The notes beneath the pieces were generated by a model. It worked only from the letters and a program-made list of their open reading frames with translations, had not been told where the DNA came from and ran no database searches. Positions 1 to 5,706 of a DNA stretch of 5,980 nucleotides are shown here, piece after piece (the stretch's first letter is position 1; every line of letters begins with the position of its first letter). The position numbers and the translations under genes were made by a program. This DNA is from Desulfonema limicola (GTDB taxonomy: Bacteria; Desulfobacterota; Desulfobacteria; Desulfobacterales; DYRC01). The stretch is from NCBI GenBank assembly GCA_020718925.1, contig DYRC01000021.1, positions 1-5,980 on the forward strand. Direction: 5' to 3'.

Positions 1-2
1 AA

Positions 3-50
3 GCTCTGCCCGGACTGAGTATTGATATGGATGCGGTGTTCGGGGAATAA
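3..50 (+). CDS. C-terminal end of an upstream gene, possibly Uma2-family
   Basis: An open frame enters from the left edge and ends at TAA 48-50, giving the C-terminus ALPGLSIDMDAVFGE. The pattern 'LPGL-x-I/L-D-x-x-x-V/L-F' is, from memory, the usual ending of Uma2-family (DUF820) restriction-endonuclease-like proteins. Only 15 residues are visible and no catalytic residue is in view, so the family name is a guess. The stop is only five bases before the GTG of the next gene, which suggests co-transcription with the HigBA pair. The final codons (GGGGAA, 42-47) may also serve as the ribosome binding site of that gene. Confidence 0.5.
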   Translation, partial: ALPGLSIDMDAVFGE

Positions 51-55
51 GCAGA

Positions 56-337
56 GTGATAAAAAGTTATGCGAACAAAGAAACCGAGAAAATTTTCAAA
101 TCTGAGGTTTCCCGAAAAATTCCACCTGATATTCAGAGAACTGCGCGGCGGAAACTGCTTTATCTTCACGACGCAGAGAATCTTCAGGATTTGCTCGCAC
201 CGCCCGGCAATCGGCTTGAAGCCTTGAAAGGCAATTGTTTCGGACAGTACAGTATTCGCATAAACGATCAATGGCGTATCTGTTTTTCATGGATCAACAA
301 TAACGCCTATAATGTTGAAATCACAGACTATCATTAG
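56..337 (+). CDS. higB: HigB-type toxin (RelE/ParE superfamily mRNA interferase)
   Basis: This 93-aa protein has the full length and conserved ending of HigB ('plasmid maintenance system killer') toxins, which cleave mRNA on the ribosome. Visible family marks are the ARRKLLYLHDAENLQDL helix region (residues 30-46), the PPGNRLEALKG loop (49-59), the core strand GQYSIRINDQWRICF (63-77, with R68 and R74), and the C-terminal D91-Y92-H93 that corresponds to the functional end of characterised HigB proteins. The start is GTG 56, with GGGGAA at 42-47 as a plausible ribosome binding site. The toxin precedes the antitoxin, the typical higBA order, and its stop lies 10 bases before the higA start. No residue of the family pattern appears to be missing, so the toxin is probably intact. 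Confidence 0.93.
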   Translation: MIKSYANKETEKIFKSEVSRKIPPDIQRTARRKLLYLHDAENLQDLLAPPGNRLEALKGNCFGQYSIRINDQWRICFSWINNNAYNVEITDYH

Positions 338-347
338 AGAGCTACCT

Positions 348-668
348 ATGAACACATTATCAGCTATCCATCCCGGTGAAGTTTTATTGGAAGATTTTAT
401 GAAACCGCTCGATCTTACACCGTATCGTGTTGCAAAAGATATTGGTTTGCCATCGTTGAGAATCTCTCAGATCATTCAGGGAAAACGACCGATTACACCG
501 AATACGGCATTGCGGCTGGCAAGATATTTCGGAACAAGTGCGGAAGTCTGGCTGCGCCTGCAAGTTCGTTATGATCTTGAATTGGCACAGGAGAAATCGG
601 CTGATCGCATCAACCGGCAAGTCAGGGTGTTGAAATCGCCGTATTCGTCTGATATGGTAATTGTGTGA
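348..668 (+). CDS. higA: HigA-type antitoxin, XRE-family DNA-binding protein
   Basis: This 106-aa protein neutralises HigB and normally represses its own operon. The N-terminal IHPGEVLLEDF (7-17) is the family signature. It is followed by an XRE helix-turn-helix at about residues 22-62, including YRVAKDIGLPSLRISQIIQGKR (26-47) and PNTALRLARYFGTS (51-64), and then by the typical EVWLRLQVRYDLELA (66-80). I chose ATG 348 because the family begins just before IHPGE and because a GAGAG (337-341) sits six bases upstream. An in-frame ATG at 312 would add 12 unconserved residues and overlap higB. As a HigA protein it would be expected to bind an operator upstream of higB, but I found no convincing palindrome there; the operator may lie further upstream, outside the window. 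Confidence 0.93.
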   Translation: MNTLSAIHPGEVLLEDFMKPLDLTPYRVAKDIGLPSLRISQIIQGKRPITPNTALRLARYFGTSAEVWLRLQVRYDLELAQEKSADRINRQVRVLKSPYSSDMVIV

Positions 669-705
669 ATCAGGTATCAACGATATGATAACAGCGAGGC
701 AGAAT

Positions 706-1002
706 ATGAATATAGACCATCAGCTTAAACAAATGGTGAACACCTTCGGCGAAGAACGGGTCAGAGACAGCCTGAAAAATCTTGCCGAAATCGAAGCAGA
801 TAAATGCCGTTTCAAAATTCAAAAGGTCAGACAGAAATTGGCTGTCTTTGAAGATCGTTATCATAAAAACAGTGATAACGCATGGGAAGAATATCATCAG
901 GGACGTTTGGGAGATGATACGGACGTTATGGAATGGATGGCTTTTTATGAAAACCTATTGGATTTTCAGGATGAATTCAATCGGGATTCCATTTATTGCT
1001 GA
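706..1002 (+). CDS. Hypothetical 98-aa helical protein, possible antitoxin-like small protein
   Basis: I do not recognise a named family. The product is acidic and predicted helical, with a charged, coiled-coil-like stretch at about residues 17-50. A C-terminal block (about 60-88) contains EEYHQGRLGDD followed by TDVMEWMAFYENLLDF. From memory, 'F/Y-x-x-G-x-LGDD-x-D-x-x-E/W' blocks occur in small proteins encoded beside toxin genes, which would fit this neighbourhood, but that is weak evidence. ATG 706 was chosen because GAGG (696-699) lies six bases upstream; ATG 685 in the same frame would add seven residues and has no clear ribosome binding site. It starts 37 bases after higA and ends 64 bases before the next gene. 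No adjacent toxin partner is obvious, so it could be a third component, an orphan antitoxin, or unrelated. Confidence 0.7.
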   Translation: MNIDHQLKQMVNTFGEERVRDSLKNLAEIEADKCRFKIQKVRQKLAVFEDRYHKNSDNAWEEYHQGRLGDDTDVMEWMAFYENLLDFQDEFNRDSIYC

Positions 1003-1066
1003 AAATCTCAAAAGATGTTATTGATCCGCAACCATCATATTCTAATCAGAAAAAAGGATTTGCTTT

Positions 1067-1285
1067 ATGGACGAAAAAATTAATGCGCCTTACATGAGAA
1101 TTGACAAAACTGCTATTTCTACGGCAACTCTTTTTGATAAATCGGATTTGAAAACTTACTGGCACTCGCGTACACCTCATGAGCGTTTGCAATACATCGA
1201 AATTCTGAGAAGGACAAACTATGGATATAATGCTGCCTCCCGACTTCGGAGAGTTCTTGAAATTGCTGAAAGAACACAAAGCTGA
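1067..1285 (+). CDS. 72-aa partner protein encoded upstream of nucleotidyltransferase
   Basis: This small protein contains W32-HSRTPHERLQYIEILRR (32-49) followed by NYG (51-53) and SRLRRVLEIAE (58-68). From memory, short proteins with a W-x-x-RTPxERL...LRRxxYG...RLxRVLE pattern are frequently encoded directly before small nucleotidyltransferases of the kind found next here, which argues for an antitoxin or accessory role. The start is supported by AAAAGGA (1052-1058), eight bases before ATG 1067. Its last 65 bases overlap the start of the nucleotidyltransferase gene in another frame, so translation of the two is probably coupled. No DNA-binding motif is evident. The pairing is well supported by context; the biochemical role is not known. 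Confidence 0.82.
   Translation: MDEKINAPYMRIDKTAISTATLFDKSDLKTYWHSRTPHERLQYIEILRRTNYGYNAASRLRRVLEIAERTQS
1207..1214 (+). promoter_or_regulatory. Strong ribosome binding site inside the 72-aa gene
   Basis: GAGAAGGA ends six bases before ATG 1221. It lies inside the coding sequence of the 72-aa protein and fixes the nucleotidyltransferase start at 1221, making the 65-base gene overlap real rather than an artefact of start choice. Confidence 0.75.
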
Positions 1286-1667
1286 ATACCTGCTTATCGG
1301 CGGGTATGCCGTAGGATATTACGGATATCCCAGAGCCACTCATGACATGGACATCTGGATAGCCGTTAATCCTGCTAATGCTGAAAAAATAGTTGCTGCT
1401 TTGAAAGATTTCGGCTTCAATACTCCCGATCTGACAGCCGGGCTGTTTTTACAGGAGAAAAATATTGTGCGAATGGGAGTTCCGCCTATGCGGCTTGAAA
1501 TCGTAACCACAATTTCGGGCGTAAAATTTGAAGAATGTTATTCGGAACGCGTAACAGATATAATGGACGGCATCGAAGTCAGTCTCATCAGCCTCCGTCA
1601 TCTGAAAATTAATAAGAAAGCAAGCGGCAGGCATAAAGATTTGAATGATTTGGAATATTTACCATAA
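1221..1667 (+). CDS. Small nucleotidyltransferase (DUF6036/AbiEii-like), candidate toxin
   Basis: This 148-aa protein carries the DNA polymerase beta-type nucleotidyltransferase fold signature: G27-G28 in LLIGGYAVGYYGYPRATHD, then the metal-binding D42-x-D44 in HDMDIWI. A third acidic residue is probably E93 in MRLEIVTT. The C-terminal ISLRHLKINKKASGRHKDLNDLE (about 123-145) matches the conserved lysine-rich tail of this family. The length is normal and all three acidic positions are present, so it is probably active. Related type IV (AbiEii) and MNT-type enzymes transfer nucleotides to RNA or protein targets. The substrate here cannot be inferred. It differs from HEPN-MNT pairs because no HEPN gene is adjacent; the partner is the overlapping 72-aa protein. 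Family membership is firm; the toxin role is inferred from context. Confidence 0.88.
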   Translation: MDIMLPPDFGEFLKLLKEHKAEYLLIGGYAVGYYGYPRATHDMDIWIAVNPANAEKIVAALKDFGFNTPDLTAGLFLQEKNIVRMGVPPMRLEIVTTISGVKFEECYSERVTDIMDGIEVSLISLRHLKINKKASGRHKDLNDLEYLP

Positions 1668-1694
1668 TGACAAAATGAACAACACCGCAACCGA

Positions 1695-1796
1695 GCGATA
1701 AATCGCCCGGATAGAAGCTGAAGCGTCATAAATGACGCTGTTATGAGCTTGGCTTCAGCCTGCTTCAGCTTCTAGCCCTGAAATTTATTTCGGGGC
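1695..1796. repeat. Composite nested palindromic element, upstream copy
   Basis: This intergenic stretch is made of hairpins. A hairpin with 4-bp stem and TAAA loop (1695-1706) is followed by a perfect 13-bp inverted repeat (1712-1724 with 1762-1774). Inside that, a 6-bp stem with TAAA loop occupies 1723-1738. Directly after the right arm comes a 9-bp stem with TTTA loop (1775-1796, one G-T pair). The octamer GCTTCAGC is also directly repeated (1752-1759 and 1762-1769), so the left arm can pair with either copy. No T-tract follows any hairpin, so these are not obvious Rho-independent terminators. It resembles REP/BIME-like dispersed palindromes. Confidence 0.8.
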
Positions 1797-1815
1797 GAAT
1801 GAAATGACAAAAAAT

Positions 1816-1856
1816 TCTCCCCTCACCCGATACTCTGCCCGGTGCGGAGAGGGAGA
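1816..1856. repeat. Imperfect palindrome just upstream of the WD40-caspase gene
   Basis: TCTCCC (1816-1821) pairs with GGGAGA (1851-1856), and inside it CTCTG (1833-1837) pairs with CGGAG (1845-1849, one T-G pair). The 'CCCTCACCC...CTCTGCCCGG...GGAGAGGG' type of sequence is, from memory, a frequent dispersed intergenic repeat in several bacterial genomes. It ends eight bases before the ribosome binding site of the next gene and, if transcribed, would sit in the 5' untranslated region, where it could affect translation. That effect is speculative. Confidence 0.6.
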
Positions 1857-1863
1857 TAAACAG

Positions 1864-1870
1864 AAAGGAG
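1864..1870 (+). promoter_or_regulatory. Ribosome binding site deciding the WD40-caspase start
   Basis: AAAGGAG ends eight bases before ATG 1879. It favours 1879 over the in-frame ATG at 1804, whose extra 25 codons would read through the palindrome at 1816-1856 and would destroy the N-terminal lipoprotein signal. Confidence 0.8.
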
Positions 1871-1878
1871 CAACACCC

Positions 1879-4800
1879 ATGACCCGCAACATCATCATTA
1901 TCTGCATGTTGATATTGGCAGCAGCAGCTTGTTCGGAAGTGCCGGTAAAGCCCGAACCCGTTGCACAGCAAAAGCCTGAACCCGTTATACAGCAAAAGCC
2001 CGAACCTGTCGCCGAAAACCTCAAGCCCATCCTGCGCTTGGATACCGGCGGGCATACGAGCAAAATTCAGAAATTTGCCGTTACTTCTGATAAAAAATAT
2101 CTGATTTCATGCAGTGATGACAAAACTATTCGTGTTTGGGATATGCAGACAAAAAAAGAGGTGCGGAAGATTCTGGGAGAAATCGGAGATGGTTTTGGGG
2201 AAATCTTTGCCATTGCGCTGTCGCCGGATGATCAGTCTTTGGCAGTGGGGGGATTTTTAGGCGGAGTTCCCGGTTCTTCGGACAATCCGAGAATCCGTAT
2301 TTACCATTTCCCCACCGGACAACTGCTCCGCATATTGAAATCTCACTCAAATGTGGTTGAAGATTTATCTTTCAGTTCGGACGGTCGCTATTTGGCTTCC
2401 GGGGCAACAGATAATTCGGTAAAAATATGGGATGTCCGCAATGATTTCAGCCTGATTCATACCTTCGAAGAACATCAGAACTATGTTTATGCTGTCAGAA
2501 TATTTCCATACAAAGGCGATTATCGCATCGTATCCGCAGCTTTAGATAATCAGGTCATTCTGTATTCCCTGAATCAGAAGAAAAAGCTGGCATCGTTTTC
2601 TCATCAGGATAAAACGAATTATTTGGCAATCAGCAAGAAATACATTGCCAGCGCAGGATATGATAACAAAATCAATATTTTTGACCATGACCTGAAGCAT
2701 ATCAGAACCATTGATTCTGAAACCATGCCGGCAGGGCTTGCCTTTTCGCCGGATGGGAAATTGCTGCTGGCTGGAACTGGTGATAATCCGTTCAATTGCA
2801 ATGTTTATGATACTGAGCAGAATTTGAAATTGATACAATCCTTTAAAGAGCATAATAATCTTACCCCAGCAGTTGCTTTTTCAGATAATGACACTGCTAT
2901 CACCGGCGGAGGGAATAATAAAGACATCTATTTTTGGAATCCCCGCACCGGCAAAACCAAAGGGCATATTGCCGGTGATAGCGACACGATATGGGCTGTC
3001 GGGGTTTCAGGGGATACGGTAGCTTTCGGAAGTATTGCTCAAACATTATCTGAACGTAAAACAAAGTTGGAAAAAGCCTTTGATTTGTCCAAATTTGAAG
3101 CATATCCTTCAAAGGATTTCTCAAATTTTCAAAGAATATCCGCACAATATGAAGATTACACCCTGAGCCATGAAAAAGGCGGGGATTATGGTCGTGAAGA
3201 CGCTGTGCTGCTGATTCAGAAAAACAGACAGACTGTACGCCGCATTGTCAGAGGTTCAACAAACGGAATGAGACATAGAACTTACGGCTTTACTGCTGAT
3301 GGCACAATCATATCCGGCGGAAGCAACGGTTTTCTAAAAGCATACAACCTTGAAGGCGAACAGATTGCCGATTTTATAGGGCATACCGGAGAAGTTTATA
3401 GCATTGCCATTGACGGCGACCGTCTGCTATCCGGCGGTGATGACCAAATCATCAAGCTTTGGGATTTGAAAGAGTTGCGTCAGGGCAAACGCAAAATCCT
3501 TCCCATCCTGAGCATCTTCGTATCCAAAGACAACGAATGGGTAGTCTGGACAGAAGAAGGCTTTTTCAATGCGTCTCCGGGCGGGGCAAAATACATCGGC
3601 TATCACATCAATCGTGGACAGGACAAAGCCGCAGAGTACATCAGGGTTGACCAATTGTATCAGCAGTTCTACCGCCCTGATCTGGTGTCCAAACGTCTGC
3701 AAGGCGGATATGAAAAGGAAATTCAGGAAGAACTGAGCAAAATCGGAAATATTGAACGCATTTTATCTTCAGGGCTGCCGCCGGAGTTGGAAGCCCTGCA
3801 TGAGAAAGAGGTCAATCTGAAAAGCCGTGATTTCACGCTGAATCTGAAGCTTAACGACAAAGGCGGCGGTATCGGAAAAATCGTGTATCGTGTTGACGGC
3901 GTTGCTTTGGGAGATATTTCTGCCCGTCCTGTGGACATCAAACGCCGTGCGCCTTATGAGCCTTTCACGTCTGAAGAGAGCCGGAAACTGACGCTCACGC
4001 CCGGAAAACACATTGTCGAAGCAGTAGCGTTCAATGCCGAAAATAAGATTGAATCCAAGCCGGTGAAAATAACCGTCAACGTCAATGATCCGAGTTCGCA
4101 GCCGCCGGATTTGTACGCGCTTTGCATCGGTGTTTCTGCATATCGGGATCGTTCTTTGCAATTGAAATATGCGGCGCAGGATGCGTTGCTGATGGCAGAA
4201 GAACTCAAAGTCCGGGGCAAAGATTTGTTTAACAATGTGTCGGTCAAAACCCTGACAGAGCAATCAGCAACGGTTTCAGGCATTGAAGCGGCATTTGAGG
4301 ACTTGGCAAAAATCGTCAAAGCCGGGGATGTGTTTGTGCTGTATCTGGCAGGTCATGGCATGACGCTTGACGGCGATTATCATTTTATTCCGGCTGATTT
4401 GCTGTATGAAAATTCGGATGTTGTGCGCCGGCAGAGCGTGAATCAGGAGAAATTCCAAAAGCTCTTAGCCAAGATTTCAGCGTTGAAAAGCCTTGTGATT
4501 CTGGATACCTGCGGATCTGGCGGATTTTCCAAAACGATAGCTTCTCTTAATTCACGCGGCATAGTTGAGAAAACAGCCCTTGATCGGCTGATGCGGGCAA
4601 CCGGACGCGCGATGCTTGCGGAAAGTTCGGAACTCGAACAGGCTTTGGAAGGGCATGAAAAACACGGGGTGTTCACATACACCTTGCTGGAAGGCTTGAA
4701 AGGCAAGGCGGATTTGCAGGGCAATAACAACGGCACGGTTGAGATTAACGAATTGGCGGATTATGTCCGGGAAGAAGTGCCGAAAATCACGCAGCAGAAA

Positions 4801-4884
4801 TGGGGCTACGAGCAGATTCCCATGCGCTACATTCACGGCGATCCGTTTGCTATCGGGTGTCGTGAGGGGAAGGCGTGTAAATAA
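1879..4884 (+). CDS. WD40-repeat lipoprotein with C-terminal caspase-like (C14) peptidase
   Basis: This 1001-aa protein starts with a lipoprotein signal peptide (MTRN, hydrophobic IIIICMLILAAAA, lipobox cysteine C18). Ser at +2 predicts outer-membrane sorting under the Lol rule. A Pro-rich tether with three KPEPV units spans 24-47. WD40 repeats run from about 54 to 530, with clear blades ending IRVWD (84-88), VKIWD (181-185) and IKLWD (525-529) and GH at 58-59 and 501-502. The middle (about 380-450) is degenerate. A conserved segment WVVWTEEGFFNASPGG (554-569) typical of bacterial WD40-caspase proteins follows, then an Ig-like beta region (about 645-740). The caspase-like domain occupies about 744-990: LYALCIGVSAY, the catalytic His826 in YLAGHG, Cys878 in LDTCGSGG, and HGVFTYTLLEGLKG before the end. 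Both dyad residues are present, so proteolytic activity is likely; metacaspase-type enzymes usually prefer basic residues, but specificity is unknown here. It stands alone between two palindromic elements with no obvious operon partner. Confidence 0.92.
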   Translation: MTRNIIIICMLILAAAACSEVPVKPEPVAQQKPEPVIQQKPEPVAENLKPILRLDTGGHTSKIQKFAVTSDKKYLISCSDDKTIRVWDMQTKKEVRKILGEIGDGFGEIFAIALSPDDQSLAVGGFLGGVPGSSDNPRIRIYHFPTGQLLRILKSHSNVVEDLSFSSDGRYLASGATDNSVKIWDVRNDFSLIHTFEEHQNYVYAVRIFPYKGDYRIVSAALDNQVILYSLNQKKKLASFSHQDKTNYLAISKKYIASAGYDNKINIFDHDLKHIRTIDSETMPAGLAFSPDGKLLLAGTGDNPFNCNVYDTEQNLKLIQSFKEHNNLTPAVAFSDNDTAITGGGNNKDIYFWNPRTGKTKGHIAGDSDTIWAVGVSGDTVAFGSIAQTLSERKTKLEKAFDLSKFEAYPSKDFSNFQRISAQYEDYTLSHEKGGDYGREDAVLLIQKNRQTVRRIVRGSTNGMRHRTYGFTADGTIISGGSNGFLKAYNLEGEQIADFIGHTGEVYSIAIDGDRLLSGGDDQIIKLWDLKELRQGKRKILPILSIFVSKDNEWVVWTEEGFFNASPGGAKYIGYHINRGQDKAAEYIRVDQLYQQFYRPDLVSKRLQGGYEKEIQEELSKIGNIERILSSGLPPELEALHEKEVNLKSRDFTLNLKLNDKGGGIGKIVYRVDGVALGDISARPVDIKRRAPYEPFTSEESRKLTLTPGKHIVEAVAFNAENKIESKPVKITVNVNDPSSQPPDLYALCIGVSAYRDRSLQLKYAAQDALLMAEELKVRGKDLFNNVSVKTLTEQSATVSGIEAAFEDLAKIVKAGDVFVLYLAGHGMTLDGDYHFIPADLLYENSDVVRRQSVNQEKFQKLLAKISALKSLVILDTCGSGGFSKTIASLNSRGIVEKTALDRLMRATGRAMLAESSELEQALEGHEKHGVFTYTLLEGLKGKADLQGNNNGTVEINELADYVREEVPKITQQKWGYEQIPMRYIHGDPFAIGCREGKACK
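1948..2016 (+). repeat. In-frame 24-bp tandem repeat encoding KPEPV linker
   Basis: Units begin at 1948, 1972 and 1996 (the last one partial). The first two differ at three of 24 bases. They encode KPEPVAQQ, KPEPVIQQ and KPEPVAE, a Pro-rich spacer between the lipid-anchored cysteine and the WD40 region. As a whole-codon repeat, its copy number could change without a frameshift. Confidence 0.85.
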
Positions 4885-4910
4885 CCTCATGGCAATCACC
4901 TCACGGCAAT
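4885..4910. repeat. Two 12-bp direct repeats after the WD40-caspase stop codon
   Basis: CCTCATGGCAAT (4885-4896) and CCTCACGGCAAT (4899-4910) differ at one base, with a 14-base period. CGTGAGG at 4861-4867, inside the end of the gene, is an exact inverted match to 4899-4905. These lead directly into the composite palindromic element and may be its edge. Confidence 0.55.
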
Positions 4911-5000
4911 AAATTGCCGCGCTATTATGGGATGTCCCTACGGGACAAATCAGAGTCCCATCGGGACGGCACATAATAGCCCGGAAATTCATTTCCGGGA
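4904..5000. repeat. Composite nested palindromic element, downstream full copy
   Basis: In order: a 6-bp hairpin with TAAA loop (4904-4919), a left outer arm GCTATTATG (4921-4929), a 6-bp hairpin (4933-4947), a 5-bp hairpin (4955-4967), the right outer arm CATAATAGC (4972-4980), and an 8-bp hairpin with TTCA loop (4980-4999). The outer arms are a perfect 9-bp inverted repeat enclosing the two inner hairpins, which gives a three-way-junction shape. No T-tract follows. The layout is the same as that of the element at 1695-1796. Confidence 0.85.
4946..5000. repeat. 55-bp direct repeat, copy 1
   Basis: Matches 5676-5730 at 52 of 55 bases; the differences are at 4959/5689, 4963/5693 and 4969/5699. 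This copy is part of the full composite palindrome and keeps its 5-bp inner hairpin intact. The matching stops sharply at 5000/5730, directly after the last hairpin. Confidence 0.92.
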
Positions 5001-5037
5001 CTGTAAATCGAAATAATCTGAAATGAAAGGGAAAAAT

Positions 5038-5265
5038 ATGCCTTATATATCACCTTACAGCATTGCCGTTGAAAAACAGGAAGTGATCGTCAGATTTCAT
5101 ACGGATATGATAGATCATGACATGCTATCGAAATTTTTGGATTACATTGTTTTTGAATCCGTTCGGAAGCGCAGTCAGTTGACAGAACAGCAAGCTTCGG
5201 ATTTTGCAGATGAAGTTGATCGGAGTGTGTGGGATCAGATCAGACATAAGTTCATAGAAGGATAA
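5038..5265 (+). CDS. 75-aa presumed antitoxin of the PIN-domain toxin
   Basis: A small protein encoded three bases before a PIN-domain toxin gene, the usual position of a VapB-like antitoxin. I do not recognise an AbrB, ribbon-helix-helix or Phd motif. The N-terminal part contains a likely beta strand (QEVIVRF, 14-20), and the C-terminal part is helical and acidic, LTEQQASDFADEVDRSVWDQI (48-68), which could be the toxin-wrapping helix. The start at 5038 is favoured because AAAGGG (5026-5031) precedes it by six bases; the in-frame ATG at 5023 has no ribosome binding site and would contain that AAAGGG within its own codons. Its 3' end carries the ribosome binding site of the toxin, which implies translational coupling. 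Role inferred from context. Confidence 0.85.
   Translation: MPYISPYSIAVEKQEVIVRFHTDMIDHDMLSKFLDYIVFESVRKRSQLTEQQASDFADEVDRSVWDQIRHKFIEG
5257..5262 (+). promoter_or_regulatory. Ribosome binding site of the PIN toxin inside the antitoxin gene
   Basis: GAAGGA ends six bases before ATG 5269 and overlaps the last codons of the 75-aa gene, so ribosomes finishing the antitoxin can restart on the toxin. Confidence 0.7.
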
Positions 5266-5268
5266 GCT

Positions 5269-5706
5269 ATGAACTCATCTCAACGGATTATTGTTGACAC
5301 CAATATTATTTTTTCGGCACTGTTGAGCGGACAGTCTGACTTTGTGGAGATAATGCTGAAATCAGAACATAGCTTTTATATATGTGAGCTTGTTTTTATT
5401 GAGATTTTCAGGCGCAAAGAAAAGATTGTCAATGCTTCCCGTTTATCAGAAGATGATGTGATACGTTTGTTGTATATCCTTCTGAAAAAACTCATATTGT
5501 ATAAAGAAGATTTGATAAAACCGGAAAATCGGAAATCAGCGTATGATTTATGCAAGGATATTGATGAAAGTGATACGCCGCATGTAGCACTGACCTTAGA
5601 ACTGGAAGGACTGCTCTGGACAGGTGATAAAACGCTCAAAAAAGGATTGAAACAAAAAGGTTTTGATCGTTTTTTCAAATCAGAGTCCAATCAGGACGAC
5701 ACATAA
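5269..5706 (+). CDS. PIN-domain ribonuclease toxin (VapC-like)
   Basis: This 145-aa protein has the PIN fold markers of a metal-dependent single-strand RNase: D10 in IIVDTNIIFSALL, E45 in LVFIEIFRRKEKI, a cluster D97/D99/D102 in CKDIDESDTPHVALTLEL, and D120 in LWTGDKTLKKGL. D102 is the probable third catalytic acidic residue and D120 the fourth, so the active site looks complete. The VDTNI start and the ELEGLLWTGDKxLKKGLK ending place it in the PIN branch with a WTGDK motif. The last nine residues (KSESNQDDT, 137-145) and the stop codon lie inside copy 2 of a dispersed 55-bp repeat, so the native C-terminus was probably replaced or trimmed. The catalytic core is unaffected. A VapC role (tRNA or rRNA cleavage) is typical but the target is unknown. 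Confidence 0.92.
   Translation: MNSSQRIIVDTNIIFSALLSGQSDFVEIMLKSEHSFYICELVFIEIFRRKEKIVNASRLSEDDVIRLLYILLKKLILYKEDLIKPENRKSAYDLCKDIDESDTPHVALTLELEGLLWTGDKTLKKGLKQKGFDRFFKSESNQDDT

Noticed and set aside
312..347. Upstream ATG 312 for higA
   Set aside because: It overlaps higB, has no ribosome binding site, and adds residues outside the family's conserved N-terminus.
1101..1140. TTGACA at 1101 as a -35 promoter box
   Set aside because: It is inside the 72-aa coding sequence and has no acceptable -10 box at 16-18 bases.
1804..1878. In-frame upstream ATG at 1804 as the WD40-caspase start
   Set aside because: The extra 25 codons run through a palindromic repeat and mask the lipoprotein signal; the good ribosome binding site is at 1864-1870, before ATG 1879.
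3769..4263. 164-codon open frame on the minus strand
   Set aside because: It lies wholly within the Ig-like and caspase part of the large + strand gene, and its translation shows no recognisable domain.
4552..4992. 146-codon open frame on the minus strand
   Set aside because: It is antisense to the conserved caspase C-terminus and begins inside the palindromic repeat; no domain is recognisable.
4904..5000. Hairpins after the WD40-caspase gene as a Rho-independent terminator
   Set aside because: The stems are strong but no T-tract follows on either side; the same hairpin occurs inside and after the PIN gene as a dispersed repeat.
5023..5037. ATG 5023 as the start of the presumed PIN antitoxin
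   Set aside because: There is no ribosome binding site before it, and its codons contain the AAAGGG that serves ATG 5038.
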